A DNA stretch of 13,230 nucleotides, taken from Porticoccaceae bacterium. GTDB lineage: Bacteria > Pseudomonadota > Gammaproteobacteria > Pseudomonadales > Porticoccaceae. The first letter of the stretch is position 1; every line of letters starts with the position of its first letter. The stretch lies in contig DLXZ01000228.1 in assembly GCA_003448675.1 (NCBI GenBank), positions 1 to 13,230 of the forward strand, written 5' to 3'. Position numbers and translations under genes: made by a program. The notes beneath the pieces are model-generated. The model made no database searches, was not told the origin of the DNA, and saw nothing but the letters and a program-made list of their open reading frames with translations. This document shows positions 1 through 7,278 of the stretch, piece by piece.

Positions 1-533
1 GCCCCCCCGAAGACGATGTTACCACCGCGTGGGGTGAGTGGCGTCGTCGGCATCCGGAAACACGGGTTCTGTCCCTCGATACCGGTCACCGGCGGGATTA
101 CGGGGAGGGGGTGGCCTACCGGGATTATTTCGCCAGTGACGCGCTGATGTTCAGCACCCCTTTCCAGGATAAACGGCTGAAAAACAAGCGTGAGGTGCTT
201 GCGTTGCGATTTTTTGCGGCACCCGATGAGCAGCTGGCCATCGATACGGAGTACCTGAAACTACATCCGGTATTCCATCATCAAATTGGCCAGCAGAAGT
301 TTGTTGTACTAACCGATAAGACCGGCGCTAACCGGGTCTACGATCCCGGTCAAATTACCCTGGTCAGCTACGATGGCATCGATACCGTTGTGGATGCCGA
401 GGGCACGGCGTGGCGGATAGGTGAAGCGGCCCTCACCTCGGAACAGGGCCAGAGTCTGCCGAGCCTGCCCTACCACCGGGCGTTCTGGTTTGGCTGGCTG
501 GCCGCTTACCCCGAAACCAGGCTGATAAAGTAG
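1..533 (+). CDS. DUF3179 domain-containing protein, C-terminal part (5' end outside window)
   Basis: The reading frame is open from base 3 to the TAG at 531-533, giving 176 visible residues with no start in the window; an internal GTG at 111 is not the true start. The visible part begins with a W-x-x-W stretch, then HPETRVLSLDTGHRRDYG, a pattern I recognise from DUF3179 proteins (tryptophans, HPxTxVLS, TG, RDYG, then a Y-x-x-Y region). Later segments (KREVLALRF, a YDPGQ motif and a C-terminal HRAFWFGWLAAYPET) also fit the family end. Members are usually about 300-400 residues with an N-terminal signal peptide; that half would lie to the left. The biochemical function of DUF3179 is not established, so none is assigned. 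It converges on the amidotransferase gene with about 120 bases between them. Confidence 0.8.
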   Translation, partial: PPEDDVTTAWGEWRRRHPETRVLSLDTGHRRDYGEGVAYRDYFASDALMFSTPFQDKRLKNKREVLALRFFAAPDEQLAIDTEYLKLHPVFHHQIGQQKFVVLTDKTGANRVYDPGQITLVSYDGIDTVVDAEGTAWRIGEAALTSEQGQSLPSLPYHRAFWFGWLAAYPETRLIK

Positions 534-579
534 TGGTTGAATAACTGTCGCGCTAACCTCACGCGAACCAACTGTTTTT
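534..579 (+). terminator. Possible bulged hairpin after the DUF3179 gene
   Basis: Just after the TAG, TGGTT (534-538) can pair with AACCA (566-570), and CGCG (549-552) with CGCG (562-565) inside it. This gives a two-part stem with a one-sided bulge. A five-T run (575-579) follows after a short gap. The position between two converging genes suits transcription termination, but the stem is interrupted and the T run does not abut it, so this is a weak call. Confidence 0.3.
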
Positions 580-656
580 ACGCCCTTCATCCTGATTGCG
601 CGCTTGCTCGTGCGTTTACCTTATGTGTATCCAGCCCGGTTTGGACCAGATGTTCT

Positions 657-1427
657 CTAGCCCCCGTTTTTAATAAACGCCAATAACATCCGTCCGATCT
701 CGGCTTCATCGGTAGGCTGATCCAGAGTCGCCAGGGCCTGGCGGCAGCGCTCCTCGCCAATGGCGCTAATGCGACGTTGCAACAGTCGCCGCGAATAGTC
801 TGGAGTAAACTCGGGGTGGCCCTGAAAGCAGAGCACGCGATGGTCGATTTTGAAGGCGGCATGAGGGCAAAAATCACTGCTGGCCAGTAGTGACGCGCCC
901 TTCGGTAGGCGCTGGACCTGATCCTGATGGCTGTAGAGCAGGCGTATTTCGGCTGTGTCCTCGGCGTTAGATTCAGATTTGAATTCAGAGTTGGCTTCAG
1001 CGCCGGCGGCTGTCAGGGTTTGCGAAGGCCGGCTCGGGCCTACCCAACGGGTGCGATGAACACCCAGTCCCCAACCGCTTCCACTTTTTGCCGCATGACC
1101 GCCCAAGCTGTGCGCGACGATCTGATGGCCAAAGCAGATACCGATAATTTTTGCGCCGCGCTTGTGGGAATTCCTGATCCATGACTGTAGCGGCGCGATC
1201 CAGGGCAGGTTGTCGTAGACGCCAGCCTTGGAGCCAGTAATTAGAAAAGCGTCGCACTCGTCGGGACGATGGGGTAACTCGCCTTCCTGTACCTGGTAGT
1301 AACGATAGCGCAGATCTCTGTCCAGCTCGCTGAAAAAGCGGGCGAACATCCGGCCATAGGAGCCGTAGTCAGGGAGCAACTCCGGATAAAGGGTATCGGT
1401 CTCCAACAATCCAAGTTTTGCCATCAC
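657..1427 (-). CDS. Class I glutamine amidotransferase-like protein (GATase1 family)
   Basis: A 256-residue protein with the triad-type motifs of class I glutamine amidotransferases: nucleophile Cys98 in GICFGHQ (96-102) and the histidine/glutamate pair H204 and E206 in FQGHPEF (201-207). FLITGSKAGVYD (61-72) matches the oxyanion-side loop of stand-alone GATases related to GMP synthase (guaA-like) domains. No synthetase domain follows, so it belongs to the free-standing group that may hydrolyse glutamine or gamma-glutamyl compounds; the substrate is unknown. Residues about 140-160 form a low-complexity, Ser/Glu/Ala-rich insertion. The frame opens with GTG (1425-1427) directly followed by ATG (1422-1424). 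Neither has a strong ribosome-binding site (GGGTAAG lies upstream), so either may be used. It is divergent from rapA across a 144-base gap. Confidence 0.82.
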   Translation of the reverse strand: MMAKLGLLETDTLYPELLPDYGSYGRMFARFFSELDRDLRYRYYQVQEGELPHRPDECDAFLITGSKAGVYDNLPWIAPLQSWIRNSHKRGAKIIGICFGHQIVAHSLGGHAAKSGSGWGLGVHRTRWVGPSRPSQTLTAAGAEANSEFKSESNAEDTAEIRLLYSHQDQVQRLPKGASLLASSDFCPHAAFKIDHRVLCFQGHPEFTPDYSRRLLQRRISAIGEERCRQALATLDQPTDEAEIGRMLLAFIKNGG

Positions 1428-1507
1428 GCTATCTTACCCGCAAGGAGGTGAAATCTGTTTGTCGAGGCCAAAACTTGTGTAACCGCGAGTTTCAATGATG
1501 AATCAAA

Positions 1508-1537
1508 TTGGCTCTTTCAGCATGAAGCTCCTAGAAT
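1508..1537 (+). promoter_or_regulatory. Predicted sigma-70 promoter for rapA
   Basis: TTGGCT (1508-1513) and TAGAAT (1532-1537) are separated by 18 bases, matching the -35/-10 consensus at 4/6 and 5/6 positions. The predicted transcript would begin near 1544 and leave a leader of about 25-30 bases before the TTG start at 1572. This is a pattern match only. Confidence 0.45.
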
Positions 1538-1571
1538 GCGCCCCCGCACTATCAGTTGAGAACTATTTTAC

Positions 1572-4500
1572 TTGTCGTCTATTGAATTTGCCCCCGGACA
1601 ACGCTGGATAAGTAACGCCGAGACCGAGTTGGGTCTGGGTATCGTGGCTGGAGTGGCCGGTCGCCGTGTTGAAATTGCTTTTCCCGCCGCCGCGGAACAG
1701 CGGGTCTATGCCGTGGACAACGCACCGCTGGGTCGGGTGATTTACCCGGTGGGTGACCGTATCCACAATGCCGAAGGGGAGGCGCTCAGGGTCACCGAGG
1801 TAAAAAACCACGAGGGCTGTGTCATTTATCTGGGCCTGGATGACCAGGGTAACGACGTGGTGCTGCACGAAATTGATCTCGATAGCTTCGTGCATTTCAG
1901 CCAGCCCAAGGATCGACTGTTCGCAGGCCAGGTGGACAAACCCGGCCGCTATCAACTGCGCTGCGAGACTCTCAGGCACCGCCACCGCATTCGCCGCTCC
2001 TCGGTTTATGGGCTCCTCGGCGCGCGGGTGCAGTTACTCCCCCACCAGTTGTATATCGCCAGCGAGGTAGCTCAGCGTCATGAGCCAAGGGTACTGCTGG
2101 CCGATGAAGTCGGGCTGGGTAAGACCATTGAAGCCGGCCTGATTCTGCACCAACAATTGATCAGCGGGCGCGCCAGCCGGGCGCTGGTGGTGGTGCCGGA
2201 CAGTCTGGTGCACCAGTGGCTGGTGGAAATGCTGCGCCGTTTTAACCTGCGTTTCACCATTCTCGACGAGGCTCGGTGCAAGGCCATTGAAGCCGGGTCC
2301 GAGGACGCCGCCGAAGACGAACTGAACGAGGGTTTTGACGTAGCGGATGACGAGGATTTTGCCGAGGGACTGGAAGCGGAAGCTGTCGAAGGCAAGGGTG
2401 GGGTGTCGGGAGATAACCCGTTTGACAGTGCGCAGCTGGTTTTATGTGCACTGTCCTTCCTGGTAGAAAACCCCCAGCGAGCCGAACAGGCTAGGGCCTC
2501 GGGTTGGGATTTGCTGATTGTGGATGAGGCCCACCATCTGCACTGGAGTGAAACCGAAGTCAGCCCGGCCTATGCCTGCATCGAAAATCTGGCGCGGGAG
2601 GCCGGTGGCGTATTATTGCTGACCGCGACCCCGGAACAACTGGGCATTGAGGGGCATTTCGCCCGCCTGCGTTTGTTGGACAGCGATCGCTATTACGATC
2701 TGAAGAAATTCCGCGAAGAAGAGAGCAGTTATCAGTCAGTCAGTGCCCTGGTGGCGGCTCTGACCGAGGCGGGTCAGCAAAATGGCCCGCAGGAGCGGGA
2801 TACATTGATCGCCGAGCTGAGCCACTATCTGGGTGAGGATGCCGGCCAGGACTTGCGTCGGGCTCTCGAGGCATTCAGCAGCGATTCCGATACCGGCAAG
2901 ACCGAGCTGGACGCCCTGGTGGCCACTTTGATTCAGCGTCTGCTGGACAGGCACGGTACCGGGCGTGTGCTGTTTCGTAATACCCGTGATGGCGTTGCCG
3001 GCTTTCCCCAACGGGTGTTGAATGCCCATCCTCTGGCGGCCTTGCCAGTGGAGTTGTCGCGGCGCTCTGAAACGGCACGCGCCGATACTACGAGCGACCT
3101 AAATAGCCTGCTTCGCCCGGAGCAAGTTCTGGGTGAGACCTGGTTAAATGACGATGCGCGAGTTGATTGGCTGGTGGCGTGGCTGGCTGAACATCGCCAG
3201 GATAAAACCCTTTTGATCTGCGCCAGCGCCGCGACCGCACGGGAGCTGGAGGAATACCTGCGTTTGCGCCAGGGGGTTCGCAGCGCTGTTTTTCATGAGC
3301 ACATGAGTCTGCTGGAGCGGGATCGGGCCGCCGCCTATTTTGCCGATGAGGATGAGCCGGCGCAGGTGCTGGTATGCTCGGAGATTGGTAGTGAGGGGCG
3401 CAACTTTCAATTTTGCCGGCACTTGATTCTGTTTGATTTGCCGCTGAACCCGGATCTTCTGGAACAGCGCATCGGGCGGCTGGATCGCATTGGCCAGACA
3501 CGGGATGTGCAGATCCATGCGCCCTACCATCGGGATAGCGCCCTGGCGGTGTTGGTGCGCTGGTATCACGAAGGCCTTAACGCCTTTGAGCGAGTCTGCC
3601 CCGTGGGCCCCGCGATCTATGCCCAGGTTCAGGCGCGACTCCATGATTGCCTGAATGCGGGTCGGGAGGGCGAAGCCCTGGATACGCTGATCGCTGATAC
3701 CCGCCAGCTAACAGAAGCCGCGTTGACGGACTTGCAGCAGGGGCGGGATCGCCTGCTGGAGATGAACTCCTGCAATATGGAGCGGGCCGAGGAGGTTATT
3801 GCCGAGCTGAGCGCATTGGGTCAGGGCAACGAGTTAGCCACGTATCTGGATGCCGCCTTCGATGAATTCGGCGTCGATCAGCACTACCACAGTACCGAGG
3901 CCGTGGTGGTTGAGCCCAGCGATCACATGCTCACCCATGCCATACACGGTTTGCCTGAAGACGGCCTTACAGCGACATTTTCCCGCACTCGCGCCTTGAG
4001 CCGGGAGGACATGCATTATTTTACCTGGGAGCACCCCCTGGTTGCGGGCCTGATGGACAGTATTGCGGATGGTGATTTGGGCAGCACTACCATCTGCACC
4101 ATTAAATTGCCGGCCCTGAAGCCAGGCACCTTGTTGCTGGAGGCGGTATTCAGCCTGCGTTGCCTGGCGCCTCGTTCACTCCAGCCTCAGCGTTACATGA
4201 CCGACTCCCTGGTGCGGGTGCTGGTGGATGAAACGGGTCGCGATTTGAGCGCCGCCGTGGGCGAGGAACAACTGGCCGGCCTTTGCAAACCGGTGAAGAA
4301 AAATGTCGCCAGCGAAATGAGTCGCCATATCCGCCCTCAAGTGGAGACGTTGGTAGGCCACGCCGAAGCCCTGACCCAGCCTCTACAGCAGCGGATGATT
4401 GCCACTGCCCAGCAGCAGGCGCGGGACAAGCTTGGGGAGGAGGTTCAGCGCATGCAGGCGCTGGCGGCGGTCAACCCCAATATCCGTCGGGAAGAAATTG

Positions 4501-4595
4501 ACTATGTACGCGATACTCAGGAGGCGCTGGAAGCTTATCTGGCAGCCGCGGAGTTGAAAATGGACGCCTTGCGCGTGGTGGTCAGCGTTCCCTGA
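1572..4595 (+). CDS. rapA: RNA polymerase-associated ATPase RapA (HepA), SWI2/SNF2 family
   Basis: This 1007-residue protein matches RapA along its whole length. RapA is the ATP-dependent translocase that binds core RNA polymerase and helps release it from stalled post-termination complexes. The N-terminal tudor-like domain begins PGQRWISNAETELGLG. Helicase motifs follow in order: Walker A DEVGLGKT (178-185), DEAH (318-321), TATP (351-354), and motif VI QRIGRLDRIGQ (632-642). The C-terminal RapA region ends in AVNPNIR and the DALR...V tail. E. coli RapA is 968 residues; most of the excess here is an acidic insertion at about 240-280. The start is TTG (1572-1574): an in-frame TGA at 1557-1559 leaves no room for an upstream ATG, and homology begins within ten residues of this codon. 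The ribosome-binding site is weak (GAGAAC). It converges on rnm with 9 bases between the stop codons. Confidence 0.96.
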   Translation: MSSIEFAPGQRWISNAETELGLGIVAGVAGRRVEIAFPAAAEQRVYAVDNAPLGRVIYPVGDRIHNAEGEALRVTEVKNHEGCVIYLGLDDQGNDVVLHEIDLDSFVHFSQPKDRLFAGQVDKPGRYQLRCETLRHRHRIRRSSVYGLLGARVQLLPHQLYIASEVAQRHEPRVLLADEVGLGKTIEAGLILHQQLISGRASRALVVVPDSLVHQWLVEMLRRFNLRFTILDEARCKAIEAGSEDAAEDELNEGFDVADDEDFAEGLEAEAVEGKGGVSGDNPFDSAQLVLCALSFLVENPQRAEQARASGWDLLIVDEAHHLHWSETEVSPAYACIENLAREAGGVLLLTATPEQLGIEGHFARLRLLDSDRYYDLKKFREEESSYQSVSALVAALTEAGQQNGPQERDTLIAELSHYLGEDAGQDLRRALEAFSSDSDTGKTELDALVATLIQRLLDRHGTGRVLFRNTRDGVAGFPQRVLNAHPLAALPVELSRRSETARADTTSDLNSLLRPEQVLGETWLNDDARVDWLVAWLAEHRQDKTLLICASAATARELEEYLRLRQGVRSAVFHEHMSLLERDRAAAYFADEDEPAQVLVCSEIGSEGRNFQFCRHLILFDLPLNPDLLEQRIGRLDRIGQTRDVQIHAPYHRDSALAVLVRWYHEGLNAFERVCPVGPAIYAQVQARLHDCLNAGREGEALDTLIADTRQLTEAALTDLQQGRDRLLEMNSCNMERAEEVIAELSALGQGNELATYLDAAFDEFGVDQHYHSTEAVVVEPSDHMLTHAIHGLPEDGLTATFSRTRALSREDMHYFTWEHPLVAGLMDSIADGDLGSTTICTIKLPALKPGTLLLEAVFSLRCLAPRSLQPQRYMTDSLVRVLVDETGRDLSAAVGEEQLAGLCKPVKKNVASEMSRHIRPQVETLVGHAEALTQPLQQRMIATAQQQARDKLGEEVQRMQALAAVNPNIRREEIDYVRDTQEALEAYLAAAELKMDALRVVVSVP

Positions 4596-4604
4596 GCCAG
4601 GCTG

Positions 4605-5426
4605 CTACCAATTTTCCCAAACCGGCCGGCAGCGCTCGGGCAGGGCCGATTGTCGACCCAGTTCCGCCCAAGCCTGTCCGGGGCGGTGGAAGTCGGAGCC
4701 GCTGGATGCCAGTAGTTCGTGAGCTTCGCAGAGCGCTGCAAGGCGCCGGGTTAAGTCCGGCAACTGCTGACCTGACACCACTTCCATGGCCAGGCCGCCG
4801 GCGTTTTTGAATGCAGTAATCAGACGGATTAGCTTGGTGCGGGTCAGCCCGTATTTATCCGGGTGAGCCAGCACCGGGATGCCGCCAGCGGCCACTATCC
4901 AGCCGACTACCGTTTCCAGGCTGGCCCAGTAAGTGCCCACATCGCCGGGCTTGCCGCGACCCAGATACTTTTTGAAAGCCTGCTCCGGCTTGTTCACCAC
5001 ACCTTTAGCTATCAGAGCCTGGGCAAAATGAGGGCGCCCGACACTGCCTTTGCCAGCGAATTCCAGGGCCTGGGGCAGGAGGTCGGGCAAGCCTTTTTTG
5101 CGCAGCCGCTCGGCAATGGTTTCGGCCCGTTGCTGGCGGGCTTTTTGCTGCTGGTCGATGGCGCCATTGAGGATATGATTGTTGGGGTCTATATCGAGCC
5201 CAACGACATGCACATCCCTCTTGTTCCAGAGACTGGAAAACTCGATGCCTGGAATCAGTCGGATGCCGCAATCATTGGCCGCCTGTAAGGCTTGCCAGCC
5301 GGCGCAGGTGTCGTGGTCGGTGAGGGACAGGACGTCGACATCCATTTCCCGGGCTCGCTGCAAGAGTTCGGTGGGTGTCAGGGTGCCGTCGGAACAGGTG
5401 CTGTGGCAGTGGAGGTCGAAGCGCAT
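4605..5426 (-). CDS. rnm: PHP-domain 5'-3' exoribonuclease, RNase AM (YciV/TrpH family)
   Basis: A 273-residue protein closely resembling E. coli YciV. That enzyme, now called RNase AM, is a 5'-3' exoribonuclease that matures rRNA 5' ends and can also act on 3',5'-nucleoside bisphosphates. The metal-binding PHP residues are visible: H6 and H8 in DLHCHS, D13, H38 in TDHD (36-39), E62 in PGIEFS, H73, H188 in LAHPDKYGL, and D245/H247 in SGSDFH. FKKYLGRGKPG (151-161) is typical of this subgroup. The ATG (5424-5426) sits directly before the DLHCHS motif; upstream sequence is T/A-rich in place of a good Shine-Dalgarno. The gene is divergent from sprT, sharing a palindromic intergenic region, and convergent with rapA. 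The function is assigned by family; exact in vivo substrates in this organism are inferred. Confidence 0.92.
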   Translation of the reverse strand: MRFDLHCHSTCSDGTLTPTELLQRAREMDVDVLSLTDHDTCAGWQALQAANDCGIRLIPGIEFSSLWNKRDVHVVGLDIDPNNHILNGAIDQQQKARQQRAETIAERLRKKGLPDLLPQALEFAGKGSVGRPHFAQALIAKGVVNKPEQAFKKYLGRGKPGDVGTYWASLETVVGWIVAAGGIPVLAHPDKYGLTRTKLIRLITAFKNAGGLAMEVVSGQQLPDLTRRLAALCEAHELLASSGSDFHRPGQAWAELGRQSALPERCRPVWENW

Positions 5427-5463
5427 GATTTTTTTAGGTCAGCCGTGGGTTGCCCAGATAGTG

Positions 5464-5481
5464 TAATAAGCGCGCTTATTA
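5464..5481. repeat. Perfect 18-bp palindrome between rnm and sprT
   Basis: TAATAAGCGCGCTTATTA is identical to its own reverse complement over all 18 bases. It lies in the divergent gap between rnm and sprT, and its right edge overlaps the candidate rnm -10 hexamer. Its symmetry and position suit an operator for a dimeric regulator; no binding protein can be named. Confidence 0.6.
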
Positions 5482-5483
5482 TA
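5478..5483 (-). promoter_or_regulatory. Candidate -10 hexamer for rnm
   Basis: Read on the minus strand this is a perfect TATAAT, about 50 bases upstream of the rnm ATG and overlapping the 18-bp palindrome. No good -35 hexamer is found at 16-18 bases spacing (GATAAA is the best), so the promoter would depend on other contacts or may not be real. Confidence 0.35.
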
Positions 5484-5549
5484 GCTTTGCACTTGTGGCT
5501 TTTATCTGACCAAGTAGACTTTCGGTCAAAGTCGCGGTGGAGAAACGAG

Positions 5550-6089
5550 GTGATCGAGGCAGGGGAAAATACCACGGAGCTTGAACCCATCGATGGGGAG
5601 CGACGCGCACTGGTGGTGGCCGAAACGGCCCGTTATGTGCGATTGGCGGCCGAGCTTTATCAACAGCCTTTACCAATGTTGCCGGTTTGTTTTGATCTGC
5701 TCGGTCGAGCCAGTGGCATGTACAAAATAAAAGGTGAGCAGCGCTGGTTTCGCTATAACCCCTATATTTTTGCCCTGAACTTTGAGGAACATCTGTTAAA
5801 CACCGTGGCCCATGAAGTGGCCCACTATGTGGTGGATTGCCGTCATGGTCTGGTCAGGGTCAAACCCCATGGCGCCGAATGGCGGGGGGTGATGGAAGCT
5901 TTTGGCGTGGAAGCCAGCAGAACCTTTGATCACAGCCTCGCGGGTGTGCCCCAGCGTTCCTATCGCCAGGTAAGCTACCGCTGCGATTGTGGCGAGCAGC
6001 CTCTGGGTATTCGTCGCCATAACAAAGTTATGCGGGCCCAGGCGCGCTACCGTTGTCGGGTATGTGATGTCGAGCTGCGGCCTGTGTGA
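5550..6089 (+). CDS. sprT: SprT family zinc metallopeptidase-like protein
   Basis: 179 residues from a GTG start (5550-5552), preceded by GGAG seven bases upstream. The open frame extends left to 5292, but that part lies inside rnm on the other strand and has no SprT similarity. The zinc metallopeptidase motif HEVAH is at 88-92 with a third ligand candidate H107 in KPHGAEW. A C-terminal zinc-ribbon uses C145/C147 (YRCDC) and C169/C172 (YRCRVC), with RRHNKV between, exactly as in E. coli SprT. Length is close to the E. coli protein (about 165). SprT-like domains occur in the DNA-protein crosslink protease SPRTN; the bacterial protein's substrate is not firmly established. It is divergent from rnm and separated from slyD by a gap with its own promoter-like elements. 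Confidence 0.9.
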   Translation: MIEAGENTTELEPIDGERRALVVAETARYVRLAAELYQQPLPMLPVCFDLLGRASGMYKIKGEQRWFRYNPYIFALNFEEHLLNTVAHEVAHYVVDCRHGLVRVKPHGAEWRGVMEAFGVEASRTFDHSLAGVPQRSYRQVSYRCDCGEQPLGIRRHNKVMRAQARYRCRVCDVELRPV

Positions 6090-6106
6090 GTGCTTTTTAT
6101 CCCGTA

Positions 6107-6133
6107 AGGCGGCGTTTTCTTGCCAAGCCGCCT
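6107..6133 (+). terminator. Inverted repeat between sprT and slyD, possible terminator
   Basis: AGGCGGC (6107-6113) and GCCGCCT (6127-6133) form a perfect 7-bp GC-rich stem with a 13-base loop, 18 bases after the sprT stop. No T run follows directly; a T6 run occurs only at 6155-6160. It could end sprT transcription with help from Rho, or simply be leader structure. Confidence 0.35.
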
Positions 6134-6148
6134 GGCTTTCAAGATACT
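6120..6148 (+). promoter_or_regulatory. Predicted sigma-70 promoter for slyD operon
   Basis: TTGCCA (6120-6125) and GATACT (6143-6148) are spaced by 17 bases, matching the consensus hexamers at 5/6 and 4/6. The predicted start near 6155 leaves a leader of about 20 bases ahead of AGGTGA and the slyD ATG. The -35 overlaps the loop and right arm of the inverted repeat at 6107-6133. Confidence 0.45.
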
Positions 6149-6176
6149 GCGGGCTTTTTTGAACAGGTGAAGATTG

Positions 6177-6653
6177 ATGGAAATCCGTAAGGATAGAGTG
6201 GTGCAGTTTGATTACGTCCTCAAGGATGCCGAGGGGCGGGTGCTGGAGTCTTCCGAGGGCGCTGGCCCCACTACATATCTCCACGGTCACGGGGGTATGC
6301 TGCCGGCCCTTGAGAAGGAGCTGGCGGGCCTGAGTATCGGTGCCCAGATTACCGCTCAGCTGAGTCAGCCCTATGGCCCGAGCCACGAGGACAGCATACA
6401 GCGGATTCCGCTCAAGCACCTGCGCGCCAAGAAAAAGCCCCAGCCCGGGGCAGTTGTGGTGGTGCAGGGTCAGCACGGCCCCCGTCAGGTCACCGTGGTT
6501 AAAGTGGGTAAATTCAGTGTGGATGTCGATACCAACCATCCCTTTGCCGGCATGGACCTGACTTTCGACATCGACGTGCTGGATGTGCGTGAAGCCAGCG
6601 CCGAGGAATTGAGCCACGGTCATGTCCATGGGCCGGGTGGTCATCAGCATTGA
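6177..6653 (+). CDS. slyD: FKBP-type peptidyl-prolyl cis-trans isomerase SlyD
   Basis: 158 residues. SlyD isomerises prolyl bonds, acts as a chaperone and carries nickel in the cytoplasm. The FKBP part includes YLHGHGGMLPALEKEL (34-49) and DTNHPFAGMDLTFDIDVLDVRE (118-139); between them lies the insert-in-flap domain, with VQG...VTVVKVGKF. The C-terminal tail HGHVHGPGGHQH (147-158) holds six histidines, a reduced form of the His/Cys-rich metal-binding tail of E. coli SlyD (196 residues) and without cysteines, so metal capacity should be lower. ATG 6177 is preferred over the adjacent TTG at 6174 because AGGTGA (6165-6170) lies six bases before the ATG. The TGA overlaps the TTG start of the next gene by two bases, indicating an operon with translational coupling. 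Confidence 0.94.
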   Translation: MEIRKDRVVQFDYVLKDAEGRVLESSEGAGPTTYLHGHGGMLPALEKELAGLSIGAQITAQLSQPYGPSHEDSIQRIPLKHLRAKKKPQPGAVVVVQGQHGPRQVTVVKVGKFSVDVDTNHPFAGMDLTFDIDVLDVREASAEELSHGHVHGPGGHQH

Positions 6654-6922
6654 CCAGCGATTTACCGCCCTGGACGGTGTATATCATTCGGGCCAGTGAT
6701 AATTCCCTATACACGGGTATTACCACTGATATGGCGAGGCGTTTTCAGCAGCATCTGGAAGGCGCGGGCGCCAAATACTTCCACGCAGGGCGCCGGCCCG
6801 AACAGGTGGTCTATTTAGAGCAGCTTGAAGATCGTAGCGCTGCCTCAAAACGCGAGGCCCACATTAAAAGGCTGTCCCGACAGGAGAAGCTGGCTTTGTG
6901 CCGGCTGGAGAGTAAGCAATGA
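6650..6922 (+). CDS. GIY-YIG nuclease superfamily protein (YhbQ/UPF0213 type)
   Basis: A 90-residue single-domain GIY-YIG protein closely similar to E. coli YhbQ. The first motif is present as VYIIR (10-14) followed by YTGIT (21-25). The conserved helix follows as DMARRFQQH (27-35), and the putative catalytic glutamate is E69 in SKREAHIK. YhbQ-type proteins are stand-alone nuclease domains whose cellular role is not settled. The start is TTG (6650-6652), overlapping the slyD TGA (6651-6653); I found no ATG or GTG in frame nearby. The stop overlaps the ATG of the DUF2288 gene as ATGA. The arrangement implies co-translation with slyD and the next gene. Confidence 0.87.
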   Translation: MTSDLPPWTVYIIRASDNSLYTGITTDMARRFQQHLEGAGAKYFHAGRRPEQVVYLEQLEDRSAASKREAHIKRLSRQEKLALCRLESKQ

Positions 6923-7278
6923 GCAATCAAGAGTCGCCGGCGGAAGGGCTTGTTGAAGAGCTGACGCTTGGGAAGCGAAACCCGGAACAGTTGGCGCGGG
7001 CTAAGCTGGTCACTGAGACTGCCAAAATTCCCTGGCGGGAGCTGCAGCGGTTCTTTGCCGGGGGTACAGTAATTTTCGTTTCGGTCGATATAGATCTAGT
7101 AGAGGCCGCCTATCAGGTTAGCCAGGATAATGCCGAGAGGGTGAAGGCGTGGCAGGCCCAGGGTTTGCTGGGACACGTTGCCGACGCCCAGGCGTTGGAG
7201 TGGTACAACAGCGATGCTCTGGTGTGGTCTGTTGTTGTGAGACCCTGGGTGTTGGTGCAGCCGGTGCAGCTTGGTTAG
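6919..7278 (+). CDS. DUF2288 domain-containing protein
   Basis: A 119-residue protein that I recognise as DUF2288 from the ETAKIPWRELQRFFAGG block (33-49), the VDIDLVEAA block (56-64) and the closing WSVVVRPWVLVQP (103-115). The function of this family is unknown. There is no signal peptide or membrane segment. The first 25 residues are polar and less conserved. Its ATG (6919) overlaps the preceding stop (6920-6922), so it is the third gene of the slyD operon. No convincing terminator follows immediately, and a small hydrophobic ORF begins across its stop codon. Confidence 0.82.
   Translation: MSNQESPAEGLVEELTLGKRNPEQLARAKLVTETAKIPWRELQRFFAGGTVIFVSVDIDLVEAAYQVSQDNAERVKAWQAQGLLGHVADAQALEWYNSDALVWSVVVRPWVLVQPVQLG

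Noticed and set aside
1441..1455. Possible 16S rRNA 3' end on the minus strand (CACCTCCTT)
   Set aside because: Only about ten bases match and the flanking sequence is not rRNA-like; best read as a chance anti-SD complement.
4863..5288. 141-codon plus-strand frame opposite rnm
   Set aside because: Antisense to the strongly conserved PHP-domain gene; no motif and no ribosome-binding site.
5292..5549. Upstream extension of the sprT reading frame
   Set aside because: The frame stays open but overlaps rnm on the other strand and has no SprT similarity; the GTG at 5550 with GGAG upstream fits homology and length.
5796..6650. 284-codon open frame on the minus strand opposite sprT and slyD
   Set aside because: It runs antisense across two well-identified genes and their gap, its product is His-rich in an unstructured way with no recognisable motif, and it mirrors the codon pattern of the sense genes.
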